Of a DNA stretch of 64,000 nucleotides, positions 11,276 through 23,746 are shown one piece after another. The position numbers and the translations under genes are program-made. Numbering within the stretch: the stretch's first letter is position 1; each line of letters begins with the position of its first letter. The notes beneath the pieces are model-generated. The model searched no databases. It had not been told where the DNA came from and worked only from the letters and a program-made list of their open reading frames with translations. The stretch spans positions 13,505,277-13,569,276 of the forward strand of contig OY288261.1 in assembly GCA_958450325.1 (NCBI GenBank), in the 5' to 3' direction. The stretch comes from Agrostemma githago. Taxonomy: Eukaryota; Streptophyta; Magnoliopsida; Caryophyllales; Caryophyllaceae.

Positions 11276-11744
11276 GTTACTGTCCCTTGATTTTAGGGAT
11301 TGATTGACGGGATGATTGATTCTTGATTTGGCTGAAATTATTAGTATGATCTTCTTGATTTGTATTGATATGGTTAATACTTAAGACAGTGAAATATTAT
11401 AAGATATTATATAAGATAAGAAGAGTTGTGATGTAAGTAAATGGCAGGTTGAGCGAGTGAAGTAGAAACCATATATTGGAAGTTATAACTGAGAGAAACA
11501 TAAAAATATATCCCACATAATTATACAGTAGTGTCCTTGAACCTGCCATACATGGTACACCCATTTGTTTTTATCACTGACACTCTACTTATACTACAAC
11601 AAATACAACCATGCAAATCAAAAGCTTTCAATATAATAAATGGAAATTTATCAAACAATAGACACAATAATGCTATCATTAAAATCTTCCAAGCTCGCCT
11701 ACAATCACTTGGGCTAACAAAAGTTTCATGAACTCGATACGAAC
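11276..11744. other. Non-coding DNA right of the LTR
   Basis: No convincing gene. 11443-11520 is a diverged copy of 15666-15745 (shared words TTGAGCGAG and GAAACATAAAAATAT). This suggests that the DNA on either side of 11.5-15.6 kb belongs to a duplicated host segment. Confidence 0.5.
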
Positions 11745-11914
11745 GAGAGTGGATCTGCTGTCCCATTCTCGTGTCCCACTCTGTGTGCCACACCATACAC
11801 TGGATGACACCTCATCTATTGATTAAGTAAAATATTTCAACAAATATCATAACTAGTTGATGTGTCATCTAGTGTATGGTGCGGTACACAGAATGGGACA
11901 GGAGATCCGCACTG
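11745..11914. mobile_element. hAT-like MITE with 8-bp TSD
   Basis: A ~170-bp sequence with long imperfect terminal inverted repeats. The left arm has GGATCTGCTGTCCCATTC and the right arm reads CAGTGCGGATCTCCTG on the complement. The flanks carry ATACGAAC at 11737-11744 and at 11916-11923. CAGTG ends and an 8-bp duplication fit hAT. No coding capacity. Confidence 0.8.
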
Positions 11915-12278
11915 AATACGAACACTATCATTCAAAAGTCAACACCCATATTAATGCACTATTTCTTACATATACTTTGATTTTATTTGATAAAACCCTT
12001 ATTAATACACTTTGATTTACATATACTAATACAACAATACCAAGAATCTTCTCCTGCATACTTCAACGACAAAAACAATTCCATTATCGAGGAATGACAA
12101 ATTCATTTTCATTCCTAATAGAGTAAGTCTCACACTTATCAACTCTATATTAGGAACAAATAGAGTAACAAGAGTTACTACATACATCTACTATCAATCC
12201 ACAAAGGTTATTTACCAGTATTGACGTATAAAGTATTATACTATCAGGGTAACATAAACTAATAAGTGAATACTCATA

Positions 12279-12386
12279 TTAAATTAGATCATCCGGCTCA
12301 CAATTCAAATCCAAATCTAGGTAGGTAACAAGAGCAGGCTTATCTTGATCACCATAAACCGCCACTGTACCCCGACAATTATCCGT
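12279..12386 (-). pseudogene. NDR/NDL (N-myc downstream-regulated-like) gene fragment
   Basis: The minus strand reads TVAVYGDQDKPALVTY, matching the N-terminal signature of plant NDL proteins (VYGDQ.KPALVTYPD.ALN). The following residues LDLDLN fit loosely before the frame stops. Only one exon-sized piece is present. Other exon-like scraps at about 12.85 kb could belong to it but are not recognisable. Confidence 0.6.
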
Positions 12387-13605
12387 TTAAACATAAAATT
12401 CATGCATAATAGTTCTGAAATTATACTTAATAACATGCATTTCTAGCTTTGTACATCAAATTATACTTAATAACATCCTCAAACGTAATTCATGTGTAAA
12501 AGATTACTCCATTTAAGCATCTAAAGCAGCGCATAAATAACATACCTTTACCATAGTTGTTCGAATTGAAACTAGCTGGTCGTCCTTAGCTGTTTTCAAT
12601 ATTGAAACAAAATCTCGGTTCACTCACATGTAGAATATCAAGTTACAAAAGATAAACATTTATTCAATAAATATCAGGTCGCCCAAGCAACTCATAAAAT
12701 CAATCTGCCTCATACCATACGTTCAAAGAAGATCAACATAAGATAAACTAGAAGTTAGGTAATTATGCATTTGCAATACAAAAATCATCTTAATAGAGCA
12801 AATATAAATTTCATGAGCACTGGGCCATAACAAAGATATTCTCACCTGGGCTTTCCCTCAATATCACCATTAGCACCTGGCTTTTTATCCATTTCACTCT
12901 TAACTTTATGAAGTATGGAGTAAAGCATAATATATCAAACCCCTTGACCAAATGAGTGTGTTCCTCATCACCTGGACTGACAAACAGAGGAACTATTAAA
13001 ATACATAGTCAAATGGTTACTTAAACAAGTAATGGAATAAATCAAACAGCCATTGTGAAGTGGTGTTATATGTAACACAGCCTTACCTCTGTGCTATAAC
13101 ATAGAGATGTACTTCCTCCAAGGTACTTCCTCCGTTCAAGACGTATTTTGCAAGGTAGCGTTGTGAAATCAGTCCCAAGTCTGTTTCACCAATCCGTTTC
13201 AGTCTTTCAGATCACGTACGCCGGAAACAAACTCTTGGCAGTTAACAACGACAAAAAGTCTAGTCTCATGTAAAACGGGTTTACACTTAAAATATAAAAC
13301 TGAATTGTGTGTACAAAATGCCCTATGAAATCGTATATTGTTATTCAAGACAAGGGAATATATTACGAGAACAAAGCACACACATCATACCATATACGAC
13401 GCCATTATTTACTAGCAGGATGACGGTAACTAATACGAGCTCGCTCCTTTCCCTCGAGCTTACTTGAACCAGAACTTGAAAAATACTTCAAGGCCTTCTT
13501 CACCTGATCCGGTCATGCGAAACGAATTGGACTTACATGTTCGGTGTTGAATTACAGGTCAACACATTAAATCTACAAGACGGGCTTACTTATAAGGTCA
13601 ACTAA
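12387..13605. other. Gene-poor stretch with one unrecognised exon-like piece
   Basis: Mostly AT-rich sequence without long ORFs. A minus-strand segment at about 13405-13511 reads open with a stop and ends ERARISYRHPASK. It looks like a C-terminal exon but I do not recognise the family. A second short open piece lies near 12843-12900. Both are on the same strand as the recognised fragments. Confidence 0.35.
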
Positions 13606-15250
13606 CACTAGTAGAAAAACAGGGATTTGAGGCTCCATAAAACCCTCCATTAGAGGCATTTTTTGTGATGCCTCATACGGGGGGCCGCACATCGGAAATT
13701 ATGGTGCAGCATTTTTTAGAAGCTTCAAATAGTGGATCATTTGCGGCGTTTTCTAAAACTGACGCCTCAAATACTCAGAACTTTTTGTGGCGTCTGAGGG
13801 AAAAACGCCTCTAATGACAGATCTTTTGCGGCATTTTTTTGTATATGACGCCTCGAATAAAGCGAAAATTTGATGTATCATTTAAAATTCGACGCCACAA
13901 ATATCACCATATTTTACATATTTAATTGGATCGTTAGAGGCGTCTACTCCAAATAAATGTCACAAGCAGCAACATTTATATAATTTTTTTTAATAATTTC
14001 AACAATAACCATTTGCATTTCAATAAACCAAATAAAATTCTTACATTATCCATCCAAATCTACATCCATACATTCACATGTCCAAAAGGTGACATGGATA
14101 CAATTCCAACCTCATTTACACCAAACAACTCGTGACAAAAATGGTCCAATTAACTAATCTATTTCAAGTACAACTACGATTCGTAAAGTACGTAGCCCAC
14201 TTATCCCGTAATTCATTCATCTCATCTTCACCGTAGGTGTAGGGTTGCTCATTTTGTAAGATCTAAAACTTAAAAACACACAAGAACGACGAATTATTAT
14301 CAATTGAACACATAAATATGATAATAAAGTCATATATTCAAGTAAAAAGATTTTATTGTAACTTATTATATGTAGCTTATAATATCAACGAGGTTTGAAC
14401 TAATTAAACAAACACCCACCTCACAAATTTATTTACTACTACAAACAATGCTCCAATGTTACTACAAAGAATGTCTACAAATTAAACCTAATTTTACCAC
14501 TACAAAGAAACCATCTTTTGTACGTGTACTATATATCCCAACATATACTCAATGACATCTCCTCCGCTTCAACATACCGTATAAAAATGATTAATTTGTG
14601 GACGTTGGAGGGTTACTTTTGAAGTGCCTTCAATGTAAATTACCTTGTAACAATGGCTCAACTCGGATAAACAAATAACTAGGCGATGATGAGATGATTG
14701 GGGAAAGGATCATAAAGTTAAGCAAGAACGATTAAAAGAAAACTTAGAATGATTGATAGGCCAATTGCTTACCTTTCAAAGTCACTTGCACTTGAGCAAC
14801 GATTAACCATATCGTACATGAACCGCATCACAAACAAACCATCGTCCACGCTTTCCACTTTATCGAGGACACTAACACGGAATAGAAAATATTCATAATT
14901 TCGAAAATTTGTGGATTGTATGAATTAAAGTGTAAACAAAAATTGAGAAAAACAACGTAGTCTTTTAGTTAATTACCTTCATAGATTTCCATAATGGCTC
15001 ATATCTTTTCCTCTTCATATGACCACCACTCATCTTGAACTTCTTTGAGGCCCTAAACAAGATATCATGTTGAATGTTGATTATTTTAATTACTTTTAAA
15101 ACTTAGTTGAAACGAAATAAAAGTAAACACACCAAAGATACGAGTAGTTAATTACTAAATAAAGTAAGATTTGGTTAACTTCTGAATTTATATAGATCAT
15201 TTATTTATTTCTTTACCGATGAGGTGATGTTTATATGTAATGAGAGTGTT
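13606..15250 (-). mobile_element. CACTA-like element remnant, one end seen
   Basis: CACTAGTAGAAAAACAGGG at 13606 is a typical CACTA terminus, followed to ~13950 by repeats of GAGGCGTC, GACGCCTC and GACGCCAC. This is a different subterminal set from the element at 3463. The body encodes a minus-strand protease-like gene. I found no matching TAGTG end to the right, so the far end is deleted or lies beyond recognisable sequence. The right limit given is approximate. Confidence 0.6.
14164..15059 (-). pseudogene. Ulp1/C48-type SUMO protease remnant carried by the CACTA-like element
   Basis: Exon pieces, upstream to downstream: about 15059-14985 (HMKRKRYEPLWKSMK, then a GTAATT donor); 14899-14790 (DDGLFVMRFMYDMV); 14275-14164 (YGEDEMNELRDKWATYF, then a stop). 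C48 proteases carried by plant CACTA and MULE elements end with a similar helix. The family's catalytic motif is D-C-G; here it reads D-D-G, so the active cysteine is missing. The rest of the catalytic triad was not found. Confidence 0.55.
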
Positions 15251-15665
15251 CTACCTTAACACCAGATATCAAAGTCAAACATGTGCAATGTAAGAGCCCC
15301 TCCTAAAAAATCCACCACACAAATGCAGACGTGCACACAAACACACGCACACACTCACTTACACCGTGTCATTAGTAAGGTACTGTTTTAACATACGGCA
15401 AAATCTTTTTGGACTAAGGCTGTAATGTTGTATTTGTTGAATCGACAAAACTGGCGCGTCCAAATGACCCAATAAAAAACCAACCCAACCATAATCCAAA
15501 CTTTAAAATTCAAAGTAGAGCCTAAAGCCACGAACTAATCTGATGTGATATCATGTAACCGAAAATGTCATGAGACGATTGATTCGCAAAAAGATTTTTA
15601 AATTCATGACCAAAAAACGGGTAAAATAAAATAGTATATAGAAAAGATTAGTGATGAAAATGACC

Positions 15666-15745
15666 TGTTGAGCGAGAGGAGTAGCAACATACTAGATGTG
15701 TCAATTGAAAGAAACATAAAAATATGTCCCGCATGATCACAAACT
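15666..15745. repeat. Diverged duplicate of 11443-11520
   Basis: Shared ordered words (TTGAGCGAG, GTAG, GAAACATAAAAATAT, TCCC, CAT) over ~80 bp, same orientation. It marks either a segmental duplication or two copies of one dispersed repeat. Confidence 0.6.
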
Positions 15746-16012
15746 GTTGTCAGCTGACGGTTTATTAGGTGATGATTTATCGCTTTGCCGGATCAATTTG
15801 GAAAACGAAGCAATTATAGAAAATGTTGCAGGCAAAACTTTTGATAAGATGGCTCCAAAAATAGACCCCTTTTCTGTTTCCCGAGAGCGTGTTAATCACT
15901 GAGAAAACCGTTAAGCCTTAGTACAACAAGGAATGTTAAGCTGATCCTAGGAAACCCGAAGCATCGGATATTTTCAAACAGGGAAAGCATTTATAAAAAA
16001 TGCGGTGGGAGA

Positions 16013-16644
16013 CTATCTGTAAGCATAAATCAGAGCATCGTTGCCAATAGTAACCGCATGATAGTACTGGTGGCTTAACTGCTCAACGATAAAAGCAACT
16101 GAATTCAAATGCCATGTATATTCAGATAGCTTCCATTGTTTATGAATATGCTGTAGACAAGGAGGACGAACAAAGAAGCTCAGACAGTTCACGGGGATAT
16201 GACAGAGAGTAAGTAAATGAAATAAAAGACGATAATTCACCCTCAAACTCCATCAGTGGAAGCGGCATAACACCCGGGATTGCTGCACCAGCGCACGCTC
16301 CGTATTTGTTAACACCCCATATCTGGTAGCTGCAACATAATCTGCAATCATATCACAAGCATTAATCTCCCTTGACTAAATTACCTTCAAATTTGAATAA
16401 CATACTTGGAAAGCGCTAGCGATATCGAAGGTGTGACCATTGACATGTCCAATCTGGAATTTTAAAAAATAAATGCAATTTTATCAATCAAGAAAGTGGA
16501 GATGAGAGCTAAATCATGGAAGAGCAATAGAGATTTGCAAACTTCGTAGCACACCTTAATAGTACCACCGTTGATCATAATGCTTAGTTGCTTAAGGCGC
16601 CCCATTGCCATGATCGTACCTGGCATCCGCAAAAGTGCAACCAT
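16013..16644 (-). pseudogene. Unrecognised multi-exon gene fragment
   Basis: Minus-strand open pieces join through plausible GT-AG borders: 16644-16555 (MAMGRLKQLSIMINGGTIK, donor GTGTGC); about 16453-16406 (IGHVNGHTFDIASAFQ, flanked by CAG and GTATGT); about 16333-16249 (QIWGVNKYGACAGAAIPG and onward). Further open sequence reaches 16013. The composition looks coding, but I cannot name the family. It lies in line with the other minus-strand fragments. Confidence 0.4.
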
Positions 16645-17247
16645 TCCTTAGTCCGCCACTTTAAACGCAGATGAGTTTCTAAGTCACGTAAGAGGTGCTT
16701 TGAACTGTTAGATGATGGTTAACTTATGACAGAAACGACTATAATGCGCATTTCTAATTCATTTTTTTAAGTCAGTCATCAGTTAAGGATTATAATTGAC
16801 TTCACTAATCATATCATTTTAGGTATATATGTTTGATTACTTCGATTTTATAAGCCAATTGGAAGTGAGTCTAATTACAATTGGCATGGTAAACAAACAT
16901 TATTGTAAATGCAAAAAAAAAAGGAAGTCTGCAGAACAAAATGGAGAATACTAAGGAGAACACAAAATTGACAAGGATTAACGATTCAATCTTTCTAAAG
17001 TACTCTACACATTAAAGTTTTGATCTTTTCAAAGTAATTAGTAACAAAAACTCTATCAAATTATTGTAAACCCTACTTCTCAATCCGTTTTTCAGCTTGT
17101 AACAATTTAAAACCCAAAATTAGTAACAAAAACCTCTAATTAGTGACAGAAACTGGTAAAGCTCAAGTCTACGAGATGATCCAAACATTTACAAGCTCAT
17201 ACCTTTATTATGTTCATGCGTGAAACAGTAATCAGGGATTAGATTAC

Positions 17248-17319
17248 CTGATTACATACCGCTTTAATATATGCCAAATCTTCTTCCCATTGGCACTCAG
17301 ACCAATTGTTTTCAAAGTC
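17248..17319 (-). pseudogene. tRNA-2-thiouridylase (MnmA/TRMU) exon fragment
   Basis: A 24-codon exon bounded by TGTAG and CAG|GTAATC reads DFENNWSECQWEEDLAYIKA, then VCNQ. This matches the conserved DFEN-W-EC-W-EDL-YAKAVC block that follows the PP-loop in plant TRMU proteins, which thiolate wobble uridines in organellar tRNAs. The PP-loop motif SGGVDS and the downstream exons were not found, so it is an isolated exon. Confidence 0.7.
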
Positions 17320-17462
17320 CTACAAAAAGCACTGATAGAAACATAAGAATCAATCACACATGATAAAAAAATACTACAAAGTCTAAACTGAATCCTCAAT
17401 TGGACTTTTATGAAACACTATAATCTGCTAAAACAGTATACTCAGTTACTATTAAAAATTAC

Positions 17463-17551
17463 GCCCTCCATTTTCCTGAATTAGCCCCACTTCTCTTTTT
17501 TTGTGAGGGGAAAAGTGGGTCCATGGGGCTAATTCAAGAAGAACGATGGAG
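17463..17551. mobile_element. Short Stowaway-like MITE, degenerate
   Basis: The left arm CGCCCTCCATTTTCCTGAAT faces the right arm with AATTCAAGAAGAACGATGGAG, and an internal inverted GCCCCA/TGGGGC pair lies between. It resembles the CTCCCTCC-type Tc1/mariner MITE at 58509 but is much shorter and more diverged. Confidence 0.5.
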
Positions 17552-19305
17552 TAGTTCATTTACCACTAAATTAACTATAGGCCACTCCATACCCCTTAAA
17601 AAAAGGCTTAAGACATTCCATCCCCCGTACAAAATCTTTGGACTTGCAAAACTCATGTGCAGTTACTTTTCCTTAGTGAACAAATTCATGTACAACTGCA
17701 TAATGATGGCAAAATTAGCTTCCACATGTTCAGAATGATGGAGCTCTTTTACATCTCCACGAAGACCCTAATAATGGGATTTTCTGAAACATGTTGTCTA
17801 CCATGATCACCCAGTGAGTACAATCATAATGTACTGGTAAATGAACACAATGCTCTTATTTACCGTTATTTCCTGTTGTAAGACCAAAGCTTTCATATGT
17901 ACCGGCTATTGAAAACTAGGTTAGAGTATAGTGTTCCGTAAAATTCAGACTCGGTTACTATTAAAAACTAGTTCATTTTCCTGCTGTACAACCTGAAACA
18001 CACAAAAATTCAGCAGGTTCTTGAAATAACTTTAGAAAAACTATAGGGCCTATAGCACATAGATAGATCTGTAATACTAATCAAAGTCAATGTGTGACAT
18101 ACAAACTACAAGAAAGTGCTTCCAAGAAAGAGATAAAATTATTAACTAGAGAACGGAATCGTTACATGGTCAGTATGTCTTTAGCCTATTGGAGAAGACG
18201 CTTCGTACTAGCTCTTCTGTGCTGCCCATATTCAGCTGATGAAAAAAAAGTAGTATGGACAGTTACCCTTCCGTTCGTCGTATGTCACGTTCACGACTCT
18301 CAAAAGAATTTGAAATGCCCGGACCCTAAATTATAAGGAGGTGAAATTTGATAGTAGCGTGTTTTTATGACAAAGCCTTGTTTATACAGTACTTTTATAG
18401 ATGAATTTAGGTCTTAACATGAACTGCGCGGTTCAGAGTACCTCATGGGCTTACTAATCAAGTTGTGTTCAGTTGTTCACTACAAAATGATACGGAGTAT
18501 ATGAATGGTTCATTCTTATTAGAGAAGTGAATGTCTTAACCTGTGTCAAAGAAGTAATCTTAACTTGATCAAACACACGATGTATACCGATTGAGAACTG
18601 ATTAAATATGAAGAGTAGAGCAAGTAAAAGAAGTACTCCGTATATACTACTTACAGGACTTTGATTTGAAAGTTGTTCATCCACCAAATGTAAGTGTTGA
18701 AGATAATAGTAAGTCATATAGATAAAAATCTCAACTTTTTAATAGGTGACTACAGCATCAATACGAATTGCAATTGACCTAGTTCTAATCCTCAAATTTG
18801 ATACAATGTATATTGACCCTATAGTTGAACAATTCCACCACATATAATCAATAACCAGAAATCCAAATACTTAATTTAACATAAAGATCCCACCTTTTTC
18901 ATTCTTTGATGAAATTTAAGGTACTAAGATATCAAAACCTAATCGAAAGCAGATATAGAAGTTAAAAGGCTAAAAATTAATGACAACGCCAAAAAAAATA
19001 CTTACAGATTTGGACTTGTTCTTTGATTTATCGTGGCAAACTGGAGAAGAATAAAATGAAGAAACTTGTGTCGATGAAAAACCAAGGGAGTTTCGTATCA
19101 ATATTGTTCCTGAATCTTGCGAAAGACAATGGCATGTGTTACAGTGTCACCACGCTCGATTTAACCTCTCTATTGAAAAATGGTTACATCAATTCTCAAA
19201 GACTCCTCAGCACAAACTCTGCATCAAACCCAAAACAAATCAGTAAAATCTTCATAAAACAACAAAATTAAGAATACCCAGAAGATGAAATTAGGTAATC
19301 AGTAC
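17552..19305. other. Intergenic, no supported gene
   Basis: AT-rich with scattered TACGGAGTA/TACTCCGTA words (18492, 18632). Short plus-strand ORFs here (18094-18336, 19023-19271) show no recognisable domains and are probably chance. Confidence 0.5.
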
Positions 19306-19363
19306 CTGTATTCAAAAGGGTACCATCATAATCAAGAATAACTGCAGAAATTTTGGTGCTAAT
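19306..19363 (-). pseudogene. HAD phosphatase N-terminus (riboflavin kinase/FMN hydrolase-like) fragment
   Basis: It reads STKISAVILDYDGTLLNT and ends in a consensus donor (ACAG|GTACT). DxDGT is HAD motif I, and the context resembles the start of plant FMN hydrolase/riboflavin kinase. No further exon of that protein was found downstream on the minus strand, so only the first exon appears to be captured. Confidence 0.6.
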
Positions 19364-20755
19364 CAAGAATCAAGAATAACCAGTACCTATAATTCACCAA
19401 TGTGAAGGGGTATTATAGCATGTATGAGTTAAGTTATTGTCAGTAAGAAACTTTAGTTAATTGGTTTCTCTGTACCATGCAAACATTTACATCACTCAAT
19501 GTTAATATTATTCAAGGCAAAGTTTTGAAAATCCCTTCAATTAAGCACCCACAATTCCTCAATAGCAACCCAAATAATCAATTATACTCCGTAGTAAAGA
19601 TTTGCACCACAATACCTTAATATCAACCCAAAATCACCGGTTTAATTAACAATTTGATGTCGTGAATCATTGATATCAACTCTAACTGAGAATTTAAGTG
19701 AAGAACTCACAATTGAAGAATCTTAGTAGCTAGCAGACAAGGCCGACACCACTCCAAGCAAGAAATAGCTTTCAAATTCAGTAGTCTTAAACCAGGGGTA
19801 GTTTCAAGAACACTTAGTACAATTACTGGTTTTCCTCGAGCCCAATGTCTCTGGAAATGCTTCAGGTCTCCCTGCTGAATATCCCTGGCATCTGGACAAT
19901 ACAAATAGTTGTCGTTGATGCCTTCTGATGAAGCACATTTTCGTATATTACACTCTAAAACATCATTAGATGATTCAGGGCACGACAAAACATTAGAAGC
20001 CGCAGAAAACCTTTCCTTTTCATTAGTTGCCACCTTTTCAACATTATTGATCAATTGTGAAACCCAGTCTTCAGACAAGATAGACTTCAAATAAAGAATT
20101 GCATGGCCACACTCTTTTAACTCGTAAGGTGGGCACCATATTCTGCCCATTTCATCTGCTTTCCATTTCAGCATTGCCTTCTTTTCATCAACAGATTCAA
20201 CGGGGTGAACTTCAGGAACATCATTGCCATCAATCACACTATCAAACTGGGCTGTCTCAACTTTGCTCCTACTATTTCTCCTTGATTCTTCTCTCTTTTT
20301 TTACAGGCAGTGGAGCAAGTCTAAAGCCATGCATAAAGTCAAGATCTGTTTTACCAAACTTCATACTAACTTCTTCACAATCCTTTAGCTGTCCGGAACG
20401 AATGTCCCGGCAACAAGACAGACACAAATCATATGTACAAGAGGGGCAAGTTCTGTGGAAATCGAATATGGAAGTTTTGCAGTTGTTACTGCATAAGACA
20501 TGCATGAATCGGGCGTTGAAGAGCCAAAGTCATCAACTAATGGAAAAAAGTATTCTTATAATGTAGAAAAATTACCAAAGTACACGCTCATTTCTGCGGA
20601 CAGGTGCCTTGGGAGTAATCCCCTCACTAAGGCCCTACAGTGCTGAGCTGAGCTGGTCTGACAAGAGCTGAGCTGGTCTGATAGGAGCTGGCTGGACTGA
20701 TAGAAGCTGAGCTGGAGTGATAGAAGCTGAAACTAATAACTACTTATATAAATTA

Positions 20756-21432
20756 CGGATATTTCCCATGGTACCCTTGAACATTGACACATTACACACG
20801 GTACCCCTCATTTTAAGTTTGTTCTTATGATAACCTTGTGTTTTGTGTTTAGTGCCCATGGTACCCCTGATCAAGTTTCCGTCACAACGGCGTTAAAAGT
20901 TAGTTTACAAAGTGATTAATTTGTTTCAGAGGAAAAGTTAGTTAGAACAATTAACGAACTTCTAATTAAAATAATTGAAAATTGAGGGAATGTCCATGGT
21001 ACCATGTGTTTTCAATGTTTTAGCCATGGTACCCTTATATTTTAAATTCTTTGCTCATGGTACCCTTGTGGTTACAATTCATTCAGGGGTACCATGGACA
21101 AATAATTGAAACCATAGGGGTACCATGGACAAAAAATTGAAAATAGAATGGTAGCATCATTAAAATATTGAAAACACAGGGGTACCATGGGCATTTTCTC
21201 AATTTTCAACTACTTTTATTTGAATTCCATTAATTTTCTAACTAATTTCACCAAAAAAATTTAAAATTAATCACTTTAACTAAACTAACTTTTAACGCCG
21301 TTATGACGGAAAATTGATTAGGGGTACCATGGGCATTAAACGCAAAACACAAGGCTACCATAGGAAGAAACTTAAAATGAGGGGTACCATGTGTAATGTG
21401 TCAAAGTTCGAGGGTACCGTGGGAAATATCCC
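20756..21432. mobile_element. Mutator-like MITE with very long TIRs and 9-bp TSD
   Basis: Terminal arms of well over 100 bp are near-perfect inverted copies (left CGGATATTTCCCATGGTACC; right complement GGGATATTTCCCACGGTACC). The 9-bp duplication TATAAATTA is present at 20747-20755 and 21433-21441. The repeated word GGGTACCATG runs through both arms. There is no coding capacity. It is nested in the TAA-flanked element, so it is the younger insertion. Confidence 0.9.
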
Positions 21433-21486
21433 TATAAATTATCTAATAATATTTTAAAAAATGAGAAAAAAATATAAAAAATTATA

Positions 21487-21492
21487 ACACTA

Positions 21493-21536
<44 letters not shown>

Positions 21537-21577
21537 CAATAATAATAATTAATTAATTAATTAATTATAATAGTAAA

Positions 21578-21609
<32 letters not shown>

Positions 21610-21774
21610 GGGAGTGGAGCGCTATGTCACAGGATGCTGGAGCGCGTGCCGCAGTTCATATTTTCACTGCTAAGGGAGTGAGAGCCCAGGTAGTATCTAG
21701 GCTCCCCTCTAACTTCTTGTAATTTGTTTCGTTTTTAATGCAAGCTACGATAATAATAATAATAATAATAAAAA

Positions 21775-21807
<33 letters not shown>

Positions 21808-22259
21808 TAATTAATTAATAATAGTAATGATAATAACAACAACAACACCAACATAGTACTCACTCCAATTCATTTGATTTCTACTTTTGTTTTTTTTTAT
21901 TACTTGGCAATAGAAAATGTTATGTATATATATTTGATTACGTAATATACAAAATTTTAAATTTTCATATTCTTAAATCTTAATACAATAGAAATAATAC
22001 TCATATGCTATATTGTGTGTGTGACTTGTAAATATTTGAATGTAACATCTATTTCAAGACCTCAAAATATTATGGAGTGCATAATAATATAAATAATTAT
22101 TATAATAACAATGATGATAAAAAAAATAGAAAATAATAACAATGACGATGATGATGACAACAACGACAATGACGATGATGATGATAATAATCTGTTATTA
22201 TTATTACTAACATTAAGAGATACAAGTAATGAAATTAACAACAACAACAACAACAACAA

Positions 22260-22317
<58 letters not shown>

Positions 22318-22453
22318 ATTATAATTATTATTAATTCTTTATGAAAAGAAACTTGCATTAATATCGAAATGCAATAACAACAACAATAATAATAACTTAT
22401 TGTAATTTGTTTCGATCTTAATGCAACTTCCGTTTCATATAAATAAACAAATA

Positions 22454-22496
<43 letters not shown>

Positions 22497-22511
22497 TATT
22501 ATAATATAATA

Positions 22512-22568
<57 letters not shown>
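21487..22568. repeat. Compound AAT/ATT trinucleotide arrays
   Basis: Arrays lie at about 21487-21610, 21752-21820, 22256-22315, 22455-22495 and 22515-22568, mixed with AAC and GAT units near 22140-22260. The poly-I, poly-N and poly-L ORFs here are translations of the repeat, not genes. Confidence 0.95.
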
Positions 22569-22569
<1 letters not shown>

Positions 22570-23591
22570 GAAGTATTATTTTAGGAGCTGAAAATATTGG
22601 GGTTGGGCTGAAAATATTAGACCTGAGCTGAGCTTATAGGAACTGAGCTGAGCTGATACGAGCTGGGCTGAGCTTATAGAAGCTGAGCTGGTCTGAAACG
22701 GGCCGAAAATAAGCTGAAAAGAACAGGGCCTAACTGGAACACCTACAACGAACAAGTATGCCATGTTAAGTCAAAGAAAACCAAACGGAACAATAATCCA
22801 GCACACTATAATATGAGATCATAATGACACAGATAGGGCACTCAGTAGAGCATAAAGTGTGAGAATGTTGAATAAACATAAACATAGCCATGTATAAGCC
22901 AGTACAAAACATATACCTTGAATATTGGCTTCAATTTCCTTCTCCAGCATCTGTTCTTGATTGATTTGTCTCAGAAGCGGTAAAATAGACCTCAACAAAT
23001 TTTTGTTATGCTCAATTTTATTTTCTCTACTAACTTCCTCCTCAAATCTATCTTCCATTTGTTTCTGCCACAAGTCAACCAACATATCAATCTCAACGAT
23101 TATCATCTGCAAAGGAAATATTGTATCATGGCTTAAGTTTAGGATCATACTTTGGCAGGTCCCGTCATACGCAAGCAAGCCTTGCAGTTGCAATTGTGAA
23201 GACAGAACGGGCAAGCTTCAGCAATCTGCTCCTCGGTCATTCGTGGATACCTGTTCAATACAAGTAATAAGGACATATTTATTAAAATGCTCAGGTAACT
23301 TTATCAGCCAAACTAATGATACAATATAAAAGGACTAACTAATGATACAATATAAAAGGACTGAAGCTCAGAGTGTGAGGCAGATGCAGATCAACATAAT
23401 TGACCAATACTAATGTGAACTATCATTTGAAGAATGCTAACTTCAAGCCTGCTGCATGGATTTATCTAACTATTACGAAGTTACCCAATCTCCAAACATG
23501 ACCTCTATGAGAATAGTTTTATACTAAAACATCAAATTCCTAAATCATAACCATTATGAAGTTAAACATTCTCCTAACACCGCCGTTATAA

Positions 23592-23746
23592 GACCGTGTT
23601 CTTTTCGGCTGAAGTGGGCTTAACTTAATTAAACTCAAATGGGCTTAACTGAAATGAACTAAAGTGAGCTAAGTGAGCTGAATTTGCGGAGACAAAATGA
23701 ACTCAATGAGGCATAATTGAATTGAAATAGACTAAACTGAAAAGCC
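23592..23746. mobile_element. Short relative of the TAA-flanked MITE family
   Basis: It begins GACCGTGTTCTTTTCGGCTG after TAA, close to the complement of the right end of the 20631-22730 element (GGCCCTGTTCTTTTCAGC). It contains AAGTGAGCTGAA-type subterminal words and ends near AAAAGCCTAGA. The right end is degenerate. Confidence 0.45.

Larger units (their letters stand above)
20631..22730. mobile_element. TAA-flanked MITE-like element with (AAT)n core, containing a nested MULE MITE
   Basis: The ends are GGCCCTACAG (left) and AACAGGGCC (right), flanked by TAA at 20628-20630 and 22731-22733. TIRs starting GGCCCTGTT with a 3-bp TAA duplication suggest a PIF/Harbinger-like MITE. Subterminal repeats GAGCTGAGCTGAT/GGTCTGA lie at both ends. 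The core is filled by long AAT/ATT arrays and two copies of a tail-like phrase (TTGTAATTTGTTTCG...TTAATGCAA, near 21718 and 22402). It lies in a JMJ25-like intron. Confidence 0.65.

Noticed and set aside
17979..17990. AACTAGTTC word as another Helitron end
   Set aside because: No GC-rich hairpin lies at the required distance on either side.
22062..22358. Long I/L-rich and N/D-rich ORFs on both strands
   Set aside because: They are translations of AAT/ATT and GAT microsatellites, with no domain or start context.
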